Source of the DNA: Clostridium mediterraneense
GTDB lineage: Bacteria > Bacillota > Clostridia > Clostridiales > Clostridiaceae
Direction of reading: 5' to 3'
DNA: 64,000 nt
Assembly: GCF_900091705.1 (NCBI RefSeq)
Contig: NZ_LT594785.1
Coordinates: 1,933,830-1,997,829 of the forward strand
The first letter of the stretch is position 1; each line of letters opens with the position of its first letter. The notes beneath the pieces are model-generated. The model was not told where the DNA came from and ran no database searches. It saw only the letters and a program-made list of their open reading frames with translations. A program made the position numbers and the translations under genes. Shown one piece after another: positions 26,602-35,558 of this stretch.

Positions 26602-28672
26602 GTACACTAACATCCCCTTTTTTTACATTAATATTTTTAGTAGTCTTTAATATAAAATTATCAAAAGTAACTAAGAGCGCAGGTAAAACAAATAATACTA
26701 AAATTAATGATAAAATTGCCCCTCTTCCTATAAGAGTTCCAAGTTGAGCTATAACACCATTGGTAGATATTTGACCTAGTATTATTCCTGATACTGCAAG
26801 AATAGATCCAGATGTCAAAATAGATACTGCTGTTGTTGAAATGGTAGACTCTATAGCATCTTTTTTATTCATAGCTTCTCTAACTTCTAAATATCTATTT
26901 GTAAATAAAATTGCATAATCAATAGTTGCTCCAAGTTGTATAGAACCTATAATAAGATAGGCTATATAAAATAGATTATTTCCTGAAAAATAACTAAAAC
27001 TTAAGTTAGACCAAATTGAAAATTCTATAACCATTACAAGAATTATAGGTAATGATATAGATTTAAATGTTATTAAAAGGATTATTATAATCGCAATTAT
27101 TGAAATTGCATTAACTAAATAATTATCTTGTGTTACAGTATCCTTCATATCAAGAGCATTTACACTTCCACCAGTAAAATGATACTCATCACCATAATAC
27201 TTCTTTGCAATATTTCTTATCTCTTCAACTAATTTAAATGTTTCTTCCCCTTCTGCATCAACATCTGCCATAATTACAAACCTACTATAATTATCAGAAA
27301 TTAATTGTGATAAAGTCCCCTCTGGTACATAACCAGTAGGTATTTCTATTCCCACTGCATCTACATATGATAATACCGAAGTTATTTTCCCATCTTCTAA
27401 CAACTCATTATTTAACTTTTCTTCTTTAACTAAATCACCTTTAGGAACCATTAATACAAATGGATTTGATTTTCCAAACTTCTTTTCAACTACTATTGTA
27501 TCTGCACCTACTGTTGTAGAATCATCAGCAAAAATCTTTGAAGAACCATAATTAAAATTATTACTACCTTGTGCTAAATAACATGGCACTAATAAAATTA
27601 CAAATATTATTAGTATTGGCCTTCTTATTTTATATGATAGCTTTGCAAACTTTGTAAAACCTGGTATAAAGTTTTTATGATGAGTTTTGTCTATTAATTT
27701 ATAAGAATATAAAGCTAACACTGGTAATAATACTAAAACACTTATAAGACTAAAGCATATAGCCTTAACCATTACTACTCCCATATCTGGCCCTATTCTA
27801 AATCTCATAACAATTAATGCAGCAAATCCAACTACTGTTGTCATTCCACTAGATAAAATAGAAGATACAGATTTTAGTACAGCTTGTTTCATAGCTTCTT
27901 TTACATCTAAGCCTTCATTTCTAAATTCCGAAAATCTATGAAGTAAGAAAATAGAATAATCCATAGAAACTGCCAACTGTAATATACTTCCTGCTGCCTT
28001 TGTAACAAATGAAATCTCTCCAAAAAATATATTTGTACCTGAATTAATTACAATTGCTATCCCAATAGTAAATAGAAATAATACTGGTTCAAACCAAGAT
28101 GATGTAGTTAAAAGTAAAATAGCTAATATAATCGGTATTACAATAATCATAATTTTACTTAACTCTGTTCCTGTTGATTGCTCTGCAAAACTAGTATTTA
28201 CAGCATCCCCTGATAATCTCCCCTTATCTTTTACTATGTTCTTAATCTCATCAATAGCCTTATCTTGTTTTTCTACATCAACAGTTATATTAATTAAAGC
28301 ATCTTTATTCTTATACCAAGAATCAACAGTTTCTTTATCTGCAAGTTCTATTGGCTCTTTAATATTTATCACATCATCTAACCACTGAATGTCAGTAATT
28401 CCATCAATATCTTTAATTTTCTCTTTATATTCTAAAGCCTTAACTACTGATACATCTTCTAATAAAAGCCTTATATTAGGTGGATCCTTATCATACTCCT
28501 CCCCCATAACATCCAAAGCTTTAGTTGATGGAGCCTCTTCTGGTAGATAATCCATCATATTATAATTTACCTTAACCATAGCTGATGTAAATATACTTAT
28601 AAATGCTAACAGTAAAAAACTTATAAGGATTGTTTTTTTATATTTAAGAATCCCATCTACTATTTTCTCCAT
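26594..28672 (-). CDS. MMPL/RND-family transporter
   Basis: 692-aa membrane transporter of the RND superfamily, MMPL type. Two similar halves, each with one helix, a large external loop, and a five-helix block containing Asp/Ser/Tyr stretches (AVSMDYSIFLLHRF; GATIDYAILFTNRY) likely to carry the proton path. Start ATG at 28672 is preceded by AAGGAGGAG; the longer frame runs through the promoter/operator. First gene of a two-gene operon with the coiled partner, opposite a TetR regulator. The likely substrate is a lipid or toxic hydrophobic compound; it cannot be specified. Confidence 0.88.
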   Translation of the reverse strand: MEKIVDGILKYKKTILISFLLLAFISIFTSAMVKVNYNMMDYLPEEAPSTKALDVMGEEYDKDPPNIRLLLEDVSVVKALEYKEKIKDIDGITDIQWLDDVINIKEPIELADKETVDSWYKNKDALINITVDVEKQDKAIDEIKNIVKDKGRLSGDAVNTSFAEQSTGTELSKIMIIVIPIILAILLLTTSSWFEPVLFLFTIGIAIVINSGTNIFFGEISFVTKAAGSILQLAVSMDYSIFLLHRFSEFRNEGLDVKEAMKQAVLKSVSSILSSGMTTVVGFAALIVMRFRIGPDMGVVMVKAICFSLISVLVLLPVLALYSYKLIDKTHHKNFIPGFTKFAKLSYKIRRPILIIFVILLVPCYLAQGSNNFNYGSSKIFADDSTTVGADTIVVEKKFGKSNPFVLMVPKGDLVKEEKLNNELLEDGKITSVLSYVDAVGIEIPTGYVPEGTLSQLISDNYSRFVIMADVDAEGEETFKLVEEIRNIAKKYYGDEYHFTGGSVNALDMKDTVTQDNYLVNAISIIAIIIILLITFKSISLPIILVMVIEFSIWSNLSFSYFSGNNLFYIAYLIIGSIQLGATIDYAILFTNRYLEVREAMNKKDAIESTISTTAVSILTSGSILAVSGIILGQISTNGVIAQLGTLIGRGAILSLILVLFVLPALLVTFDNFILKTTKNINVKKGDVSVHE

Positions 28673-28692
28673 TTTATTTCTCCTCCTTTCAC

Positions 28693-28706
28693 TCAACACG
28701 TGTTGA
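28693..28706. promoter_or_regulatory. TetR-type operator of the MMPL operon
   Basis: Perfect 14-bp palindrome TCAACACGTGTTGA, lying between the -10 box and the ribosome binding site of the MMPL gene, 20 bp before its ATG. Position and symmetry fit a site for the divergent TetR regulator encoded at 28824-29405. Confidence 0.75.
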
Positions 28707-28723
28707 ATTATCAACTTGAGTTT

Positions 28724-28752
28724 ATTATAATAATTACAATAAATGTAATCAA
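28724..28752 (-). promoter_or_regulatory. Promoter of the MMPL operon
   Basis: On the minus strand: -35 TTGATT (28747-28752), 17-bp spacer, -10 TATAAT (28724-28729). Transcription would start near 28717, placing the palindromic operator at about +11 to +24, where a bound repressor would block elongation. Confidence 0.75.
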
Positions 28753-28823
28753 TAACCAATTAATCCTACATATGTTCAAAAATAAACACAGCTTAATATA
28801 TCTGTTTAAATTTGGAGGTAAAA

Positions 28824-29405
28824 ATGAAAAAAAATTATGAACGTTGCACTACTCGCACAAAAAATTTACTTAAAGATTCTTTAATTACTCTAATGATGAA
28901 AAAAGATTTTAGTGATATATCTATAAAAGAAATCTGTGAATTATCAAATCTAAATAGGGGAACTTTTTATCTACACTACAAAGATATATATGATTTACTT
29001 TCAGATATTGAAGATCAGATGTTCCAAGAATTTGATACTGCACTAAATAAATATAGTCTAGTTGATTTAAAGGACGAACCATTACCTATATTTCTATCTG
29101 CATTTGAATTTTTATATAATAATAGTGCTATGTGTTCTATACTGCTAGGTGAAAAAGAAGATGTTAGATTTACTAAAAAATTAAAATCACTTGTAAAGAA
29201 GAAATGTATAAGAGATTGGGGGACTATTTATAATATAAAAGATGAAAAATTACTTGAATACTACTACTCTTTTGTTATATCAGGTTGTATAGGTATATTT
29301 ATAAGATGGGTTAAAGATGATATGAAAGAATCACCATATAAAATGGCTATGATGGTAGAAAAAATGGTTCTTCAAGGTATATCCATACTAGAAGATGATA
29401 TTTAA
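28824..29405 (+). CDS. TetR-family transcriptional regulator
   Basis: 193 aa. N-terminal TetR helix-turn-helix (~5-55) with 'ISIKEICELSNLNRGTFYLHYKDIYDLL'; the C-terminal ligand domain resembles the TetR_C_33/DhaS-like group. The ATG at 28824 follows GGAGG at 5 nt; a TTG 12 bp upstream overlaps the Shine-Dalgarno and is rejected. Divergent from the MMPL operon, it likely represses it through the palindrome at 28693-28706. Confidence 0.88.
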   Translation: MKKNYERCTTRTKNLLKDSLITLMMKKDFSDISIKEICELSNLNRGTFYLHYKDIYDLLSDIEDQMFQEFDTALNKYSLVDLKDEPLPIFLSAFEFLYNNSAMCSILLGEKEDVRFTKKLKSLVKKKCIRDWGTIYNIKDEKLLEYYYSFVISGCIGIFIRWVKDDMKESPYKMAMMVEKMVLQGISILEDDI

Positions 29406-29434
29406 AAAAGAGTACCATTTTAGGTACTCTTTTT
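29404..29434. terminator. Bidirectional terminator between the TetR and EndoU-like genes
   Basis: AAAAAGAGTACC / GGTACTCTTTTT, perfect 12-bp stem with a 7-nt loop and A/T runs on both sides, serving the convergent genes ending at 29405 and 29439. Confidence 0.85.
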
Positions 29435-29438
29435 ATAT

Positions 29439-30374
29439 TTATTCCTGAAGTATAGGATAGCAAGTTTTTAAGTGAATAGTCTTTAAATGTTCTAATAAAT
29501 TATCAGTATCTGGTTTACTATCACTAAAAATTATAGTCTTTAATCCATATGTTTTATTATTTAAAACTGGATTCATATCTTCAACTCCATTAATTACAGT
29601 ATCTATTACAGCAGTTGTTATAATAGCCATTAAGCCTTCTACACTTGTTCCAACAAAGAATGCTCCAAAGTTTTTATTTAATTCTAAATCATTTGGATTT
29701 TCGCAGTCTTTTGAATCATATTTATAATTTATTTTTATAACTTCAGCTAAATTTGAACTTTCTGTTCTTTGTACTTCTATGTCTTTTAGTGAATATACAG
29801 TATCTCCTACACTATATCTATCAAATGGTCCATCATTTATAACATAGTGATACCAAAAATGATGTCCTCCTAAATTTTTACCTGCTCCTTGTTCTCCTAT
29901 AAATATATTTTCAAAACCTGAACAATCTGTTTTATTATTAAAATTCTTAAACCATATATTCTCTAATATCTTCCACCAATCTTCTCTAGTACAAGATTCA
30001 CCTGCTCTTTTATCAAGATATTGCTTTGTAATCTCCATAACTTCAGTATCAATTACATAATTTAATAAATTATCTATTGCTTTTATAGTATCTTCATCTG
30101 ATACAGGTGGATTTGCATTATAATTATCTAATATAGTTTTAAATAATTCATATCCATTAGGATTTTTATTACTTTCTATTTCAGGTATATAATTCCCCTT
30201 AAAAACTTTAATCTCAACTTTATCTGTACCCTTTACCTTTTGTGGTTCTAGCTCTAAATCTACTACTACAAAACCTTTTGTCTTATCTTTCCTATCCTCA
30301 CTAATTCCCTTAATTAAAGGCTTTACACCTGTATTTCTCATATCACAATTCCATATTTCTTGATATATATTCAT
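29439..30374 (-). CDS. EndoU (XendoU)-family endoribonuclease-like protein
   Basis: 311 aa, no signal peptide, so probably cytoplasmic. It matches the eukaryotic-type EndoU/PP11 family along the C-terminal half: SGFENIFIGE (152-161), GGHHFWYHY (169-177), DGPFD (181-185), GAFFVGTSVEGLMAI (237-251), and a final KTCYPI, in the same order as SGFEHVFVGE...GFHNW...FIG(T/S)SPEFE...TAYP in that family. H171/H172 and K234 would match two of the three catalytic residues, but the first catalytic His of EHVF is N156 here. Activity is therefore uncertain. AAAGGAGAG supports the ATG at 30374. It is separately transcribed from the ATPase/HNH pair upstream. Confidence 0.65.
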   Translation of the reverse strand: MNIYQEIWNCDMRNTGVKPLIKGISEDRKDKTKGFVVVDLELEPQKVKGTDKVEIKVFKGNYIPEIESNKNPNGYELFKTILDNYNANPPVSDEDTIKAIDNLLNYVIDTEVMEITKQYLDKRAGESCTREDWWKILENIWFKNFNNKTDCSGFENIFIGEQGAGKNLGGHHFWYHYVINDGPFDRYSVGDTVYSLKDIEVQRTESSNLAEVIKINYKYDSKDCENPNDLELNKNFGAFFVGTSVEGLMAIITTAVIDTVINGVEDMNPVLNNKTYGLKTIIFSDSKPDTDNLLEHLKTIHLKTCYPILQE

Positions 30375-30560
30375 AATACTCTCTCCTTTCAAAGTTGATA
30401 TAACTTTACGCTCTATAATTTTTGCTATTTTAAATAATTAAAATTTAAAATTAAATTCAATACACATAAATAATTTGCCCTAACTTATTAATTTAAATTC
30501 TTATATTTATAAACTTTAATTTTATAAGAAATAACTACTTAAAAATATAAAAAAATAAAG

Positions 30561-30597
30561 AACTACATATATTAATTAACATATCTAGTTCTTTTTA
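30561..30597 (-). terminator. Intrinsic terminator of the ATPase-HNH operon
   Basis: AAAGAACTA / TAGTTCTTT arms around an AT-rich loop with further pairing, followed on the minus strand by TTTATTTTTTTATA. It separates the HNH gene from the EndoU-like gene. The rest of 30375-30629 holds only AT-rich promoter sequence. Confidence 0.7.
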
Positions 30598-30629
30598 ATA
30601 CTTATTATTTAAAATTTAATCATACATTC

Positions 30630-31808
30630 TTACTCTTCTATATTTTCTATATTAATTCCAAATTCATTACATATATCTTTGGTTAATTTAGATAATGGCT
30701 TTTTAAGTAAATCATCCTCTTCTATATAATTTGAAAAAATTAATTGAAATACTTCTTTTTTAGAATCAAATAAAGATTCAAATTCATTTCTTATAGTATT
30801 AATTCTATCATCATTATACAAATTAACTTTTTTTATTATTTCTTGAACATAATCTTTATGATTATTATATAATTCTTCTAATCTAAATGTACTTTTTGAA
30901 TTTTCAACCTTTTTATTATCCCTTCCTACATTGCTAGACTCTATCTTTAAATCAAATTTATTACTCTCTCCTTTTAAATACCCTATATCCATCTCATTAG
31001 GATATGTTCTAAATTTATATTCATAGCCATCAAAGCTTTCCTCATAAGGATAAATATGTTCTGTTAAATAAACATCTACGTTTAATTTAAATCTTGAATT
31101 ACATATTTGACAACTAGGAATAAAATTATATAATGATAATGCTAAAATAGGATAAATACTCTTAGGATAAAAATGATCTAAATCTGCAGTAGTCTTATTT
31201 TTATTATTCTCTTTATAATTACTTATGTAATTTCTATTGCAGTAGGGACAAACACCTATTCCCATACTACTAAGTAATTGATGTCTATCCCACTTATTTG
31301 TACCTGTACTTAACTTATCATATTTAAATAATTCATTTAATAATTTATTAGTATCTAATCCCTCCATATAATTACTGTAATAATTATTTATAAATTCTTT
31401 TCGCTTTTCTTGTTTAATATCTTTATGTTCTTCATATACTTCATTTATGTTATTAATAAATCTTTTTTTTACTTCATCATATTTTGAATCCGTAAAAGTA
31501 TTCTTTATTTCATTAATTATATTATCTTTTTTTCTTTTTTCACTATAATAAAATTTATCTAATATATTTAACTCAAGTTCATTTATATTACCAAATATAA
31601 TACTCCTTAATTCATTAGCAGATTTAAGCATTACCTGTCTTTCTCCAATAAAAATATTTCTCTTATTCTTCTCTATATATTCTCTAACCTTATTAGGCAA
31701 CTCATTCATTAACTCCCTATTATCATCTATTACCTTTTGAATAAAGTTTATATGTTTTTGTTTTATATCATCCCACTCACTTATTTTAGAAGTATCTATT
31801 TTTATCAT
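30630..31808 (-). CDS. HNH endonuclease, Septu PtuB-like
   Basis: 392 aa. A helical N-terminal region (~1-170) precedes a zinc-binding HNH nuclease core: CPYC at 187-190, DLDHFYPKS at 209-217 (D211, H212), YNF at 227-229 (N228), CQIC at 233-236. A family-like tail follows (STFRLEELYNNHKDYV, ~306-321). The start lies 4 bp after the ATPase stop, and the Shine-Dalgarno GAGGAG is made by the last ATPase codons, so the two are translationally coupled. An ATPase followed by a CxxC-type HNH is the layout of Septu (PtuA-PtuB) and of some retron effectors. No reverse transcriptase is present here. Longer than typical PtuB. Confidence 0.75.
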   Translation of the reverse strand: MIKIDTSKISEWDDIKQKHINFIQKVIDDNRELMNELPNKVREYIEKNKRNIFIGERQVMLKSANELRSIIFGNINELELNILDKFYYSEKRKKDNIINEIKNTFTDSKYDEVKKRFINNINEVYEEHKDIKQEKRKEFINNYYSNYMEGLDTNKLLNELFKYDKLSTGTNKWDRHQLLSSMGIGVCPYCNRNYISNYKENNKNKTTADLDHFYPKSIYPILALSLYNFIPSCQICNSRFKLNVDVYLTEHIYPYEESFDGYEYKFRTYPNEMDIGYLKGESNKFDLKIESSNVGRDNKKVENSKSTFRLEELYNNHKDYVQEIIKKVNLYNDDRINTIRNEFESLFDSKKEVFQLIFSNYIEEDDLLKKPLSKLTKDICNEFGINIENIEE

Positions 31809-31812
31809 CTTT

Positions 31813-33897
31813 TTACTCCTCTAATTCACTTTCTATTTCATTCAGCATATTAATTAATTTTCCTCTAGCTTTTTCTAATTTATCTTTATTTCCTTTATCC
31901 TCTATTAACATCTCTATTTCTCTCTCAATACCAATTAAAACATCTTCTTTATATTTCTTTTTATATAATTCAAGTAACTTTTTTCTTATTATTGGTTCTC
32001 CTATAGAATTTATAATAATTAATGCTTTATTTCTATCTATATCTCCCTTATAATCTTCTTTCATTAAAAATTCTAATACATTATTAATTTTAAATTTAGA
32101 AAATTCTCCAATTGTAGATTTCATAAAAAATGATCTAGTCAGTAAACTATTAATATTAGAAGCAAACGTTTGACTAATATCTGAACTTAATAAACTTCTA
32201 CTTATTTCCTTACTTATATTTTTTTCTAACATAATTAAATTATTACGCGGAATATCAGTTATAATTAAAGGAGTATTTGATGTAAAAACTATTTGTATTT
32301 TATATTGTTTTAATTCCTTATTTAAAAATTTAAAAAGTTTATATAAATATACTCTCTGCCATTCTGGATGAAGATATATTTCTCCCTCATCAATAAGTAA
32401 AATAATTGTTTCTTGTTCTGATATATTTTTTACTATAACATTATATATCCTTGAGTATATTTCCATCATAGCATATTCGCCTGATGATATATTCCTCCAT
32501 CTAAAGCTCAATATATTTTGATCTGTATTAAGATTTTTTAAAATATCTATAATTTCTAATAATATTTCACTATTCTCTTTTATATTTATATCTATCGTCG
32601 TATACTTTTCATAAAATGTACTCACCCCAATTCTATTTTTCTTACAAAACATACCTCCTTTTATATTTTTTTTATTTTTACTATCTTCTATAATTTTTAT
32701 TATTCTATCTATTAAACTAATATATTTTTTATGTACATATCTATATCTATCTATTATTCTATTAACATCTTCTGTTTCTTTTTTAGATAAATTAATATAC
32801 TCTTCCCATACCTTAAAATAATACTCCAATAGCTCTTTTAAATCATATTTATCTGTAACAAAGTTTTTATATTTTTTGAATTCCTTAAAATTCTCTATTG
32901 GCCTTTGCATCTCTACAAAATAATTATCTAAAATTGCAATTAAAAAAATCTTCTTAGATAAATTAATATCATAATCACTATCCTTATTACTTAAGCTATC
33001 AAGTAATTTATATATTTTTTCTTCTGTTTTACTTTTCTCCAAGTTATCATTATAGAATCTTAAATAAGTATATTCATTAGGTTGTCCATGTATAAACTCA
33101 CAAGATAAATTTATTATTTGTGGTAAAATTATATCTTCATCATGTATTTTATTATTCAATACTAATTGTATTTGATCTGATATTTGTTTTAACTTTAATG
33201 CTTTAAAAATATTTATTCCATATTTATTATTAGCTATAGCTTCATCTTCATTTCTTTTTCTTGGTGTATCCATACCATATAGAGTAGTTTCTTTCTTTCC
33301 TGTTACTTCAAGCATTCCATTTATTGATATATCATAATAATTTCTATATTTATCTGTTATTATTTTAGGAAATTTATTATCATAAATATTAGAAAAATAA
33401 ATACAATTAAATTTTTTTATTAAATCACTCTCTCTAACAAAATCATATTCTTCATTACTAACTATATTATTATTACTTCCTCCGTATATAATAACTTTAA
33501 CTTTTAAATCATCAGAATATATAACATCATTTACATCTTTAATAAAACTATTATGACAAAAGATCATTAACTCACCATCTATAATAAAAGCTAAAATTAT
33601 TTCATGAGAAAAAATATCTTTATCTTTAGCTTTCAAAATTCTATTATTAAATATAATTCCTCCTATATTCTCTAAAATAGTACTTTTACCTGAACCATTT
33701 TCTCCTATAATTCCAGTAACATTAATAATATTATTCTCCTCTGTAACATTAAAGAAATCTTCTATATACTTCTCATCTTTACTAATATTAAGTATTTTTT
33801 CGTCTTTTAAGTAATTTAACTTGTACTTTCCTCCAAAATTTATATTCATATTATTTAATGAATTACATTTATCTAAATACATATATATAAGTTCCAT
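31813..33897 (-). CDS. AAA/ABC-type ATPase, Septu PtuA-like
   Basis: 694-aa SMC/RecF-like ATPase without membrane helices. Walker A GENGSGKST (65-73), a long insertion rich in charged and aromatic residues (~100-460), signature-like SSGEYAMMEIYSR, Walker B ILLIDEGEIYLHPEW, and 'FTSNTPLIITDIP', where the H-switch His of the usual THSP is Asn. It ends in a charged helical tail. GGGGGAAG supports the ATG. Together with the HNH gene it forms a two-gene operon resembling Septu anti-phage defence. Assignment rests on architecture; no phage or island boundary was seen. Confidence 0.75.
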   Translation of the reverse strand: MELIYMYLDKCNSLNNMNINFGGKYKLNYLKDEKILNISKDEKYIEDFFNVTEENNIINVTGIIGENGSGKSTILENIGGIIFNNRILKAKDKDIFSHEIILAFIIDGELMIFCHNSFIKDVNDVIYSDDLKVKVIIYGGSNNNIVSNEEYDFVRESDLIKKFNCIYFSNIYDNKFPKIITDKYRNYYDISINGMLEVTGKKETTLYGMDTPRKRNEDEAIANNKYGINIFKALKLKQISDQIQLVLNNKIHDEDIILPQIINLSCEFIHGQPNEYTYLRFYNDNLEKSKTEEKIYKLLDSLSNKDSDYDINLSKKIFLIAILDNYFVEMQRPIENFKEFKKYKNFVTDKYDLKELLEYYFKVWEEYINLSKKETEDVNRIIDRYRYVHKKYISLIDRIIKIIEDSKNKKNIKGGMFCKKNRIGVSTFYEKYTTIDINIKENSEILLEIIDILKNLNTDQNILSFRWRNISSGEYAMMEIYSRIYNVIVKNISEQETIILLIDEGEIYLHPEWQRVYLYKLFKFLNKELKQYKIQIVFTSNTPLIITDIPRNNLIMLEKNISKEISRSLLSSDISQTFASNINSLLTRSFFMKSTIGEFSKFKINNVLEFLMKEDYKGDIDRNKALIIINSIGEPIIRKKLLELYKKKYKEDVLIGIEREIEMLIEDKGNKDKLEKARGKLINMLNEIESELEE

Positions 33898-34083
33898 TTT
33901 TCTTCCCCCATCACTTTTGAATTATATAATTTTATTTTAATATAACACCATATTAATCCATAATATCTCTTATTTCTACATTCAAACTTTTTATAGTATT
34001 TATTATATAAATAGACTAAATTATTTACTCTGCTTTTAATATTAATAATTTTATTTACATAGATTATAATATCAACTCATAAA

Positions 34084-34121
34084 AAAGCGCATTATCAAAT
34101 CTATTGTTTGATAATACGCTT
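34084..34121 (-). terminator. Intrinsic terminator of the uronate operon
   Basis: AAGCG-ATTATCAAA / TTTGATAAT-CGCTT stem, 7-nt loop, followed on the minus strand by TTTTTTATG. It lies 34 bp after the transporter stop. The remaining 33898-34083 gap shows no gene. Confidence 0.8.
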
Positions 34122-34154
34122 AACTTATTTTTAAATTAATATTATTGTATTTTA

Positions 34155-35555
34155 TTAAACAGCTACTCTAGCTTTTGCTAATTCTTCATTTACTTCTGTA
34201 AGTCTCTTTTTAGAAAGATTATATACAAAAAGGAATGCTAAAAATGTAAGTGCTAATCCAATAAAGTTTGCTCCACAAATTATATTTTTAATTCCAACGC
34301 CAACTGATTCTGCTTGAACAGCAGCTCCTGATTGATATCCTAAGAATGATAGAGCAAATCCTCCAACTCCACCTGAAATAGCTTGAGCTAATTTTCTACA
34401 TAATGAGTAAGAAGAATAAACTGTTCCTTCATTTCTTTCTCCACTTAAATATTCTTGATAGTCAATAGCATCTCCAACTAAAGCCCAGATTAATGTATTT
34501 ACAAGACCTGTTCCAAGTCCAGCTAACATAGTTAATCCGATATATACATAAGGATTCTTTATTGGTGATATAAATAGTATAAAGTAAATTATCATTGAAA
34601 ATGCTGTTCCACCAGCTGCTGCTTCTTTTTTCCCAAATACTGATACTATTTTACCAACAAAAGGTATTACTAAAAACATAGGTATTATTGTAGCTAAACC
34701 TGCTAATGAAACAAGCTTTGCATTATTGAAATATTCTTTAAATAAATATGCATTTAATGAACTTCCTATAAACATTGCTGCAATCATAGTAAATGATGCT
34801 AATGTTATTCCTACAAAAGCCCTATTTTTTGCTAATGTCTTTAATGTAGAAAGCATCCCAGCTTTTTTACCATTAGTATTATTTGATTTATGAACAACTC
34901 TTTCTGTTGTTAATCTAAACGTTAACATATAACTTATAGAAGATATTATTGCAAATATTATCGCACATTTAATAAATCCTGCTGCAGTTACTTGTTCATT
35001 TGTAAATATTATTTTAGGAACAAGTAACATTACTAATAAGTTTGCAAAAATAGTGCCTAAATTTCTAAATGTTGAAAGTGCTGTTCTTTCATTTGAATCT
35101 GATGTCATAACTGAAGCTAATGATCCATATGGTATGTTAACTGCTGTATATAACATACCAAAAGCAATGTATGTTACATAAGCATATGGTAATTTCATAT
35201 TATCTGGAAGTCCTGGAATAGCTGTAAATGTTAAAACTCCAACTATTGTCATAGGTATCCCATATTTAACTATATAAGGTCTAAATTTACCATGCTCTGT
35301 ATGAGTATTTTTATCAACAATAACCCCCATAATAGGATCATTTACAGCATCCCATACTCTTGCTACTATAAATAAAGTACCTACTGCTGCTGCACTTATT
35401 CCTAATACATCAGTATAAAATAACATTAAATAACTACTAACAAATAAGAAGAATGCTCCACATCCTAAATCCCCTAAAGCATATCCTATTTTATCTCCCA
35501 TGTTAAACTCTTTAGTTTTACTTTCTTTTCTATCAATAATATTTAAGATATCCAT
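34155..35555 (-). CDS. Glucuronide:cation symporter (GPH family)
   Basis: 466-aa, 12-helix transporter of the glycoside-pentoside-hexuronide family. It has the early motif 'KIGYALGDLGCGAFFLFVSSYLMLFYTDVLG' and the loop 'DAVNDPIMGVIVDKNTHTEHGKFRPYI', a hallmark of the family. It is the last gene of the uronate operon, 3 bp after uxaC, so glucuronides or hexuronates are the likely cargo (UidB/ExuT role). Confidence 0.88.
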   Translation of the reverse strand: MDILNIIDRKESKTKEFNMGDKIGYALGDLGCGAFFLFVSSYLMLFYTDVLGISAAAVGTLFIVARVWDAVNDPIMGVIVDKNTHTEHGKFRPYIVKYGIPMTIVGVLTFTAIPGLPDNMKLPYAYVTYIAFGMLYTAVNIPYGSLASVMTSDSNERTALSTFRNLGTIFANLLVMLLVPKIIFTNEQVTAAGFIKCAIIFAIISSISYMLTFRLTTERVVHKSNNTNGKKAGMLSTLKTLAKNRAFVGITLASFTMIAAMFIGSSLNAYLFKEYFNNAKLVSLAGLATIIPMFLVIPFVGKIVSVFGKKEAAAGGTAFSMIIYFILFISPIKNPYVYIGLTMLAGLGTGLVNTLIWALVGDAIDYQEYLSGERNEGTVYSSYSLCRKLAQAISGGVGGFALSFLGYQSGAAVQAESVGVGIKNIICGANFIGLALTFLAFLFVYNLSKKRLTEVNEELAKARVAV

Positions 35556-35558
35556 AAG

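Noticed and set aside
29439-33897. EndoU-like, HNH and ATPase genes as a single three-gene operon
   Set aside because: A hairpin with a T-rich tail at 30561-30597 and a ~255-bp gap separate the EndoU-like gene, which has its own leader; only the ATPase and HNH genes are coupled.
30630-33897. Retron with ATPase/HNH effectors
   Set aside because: No reverse transcriptase gene or structured msr/msd region is present on either side.
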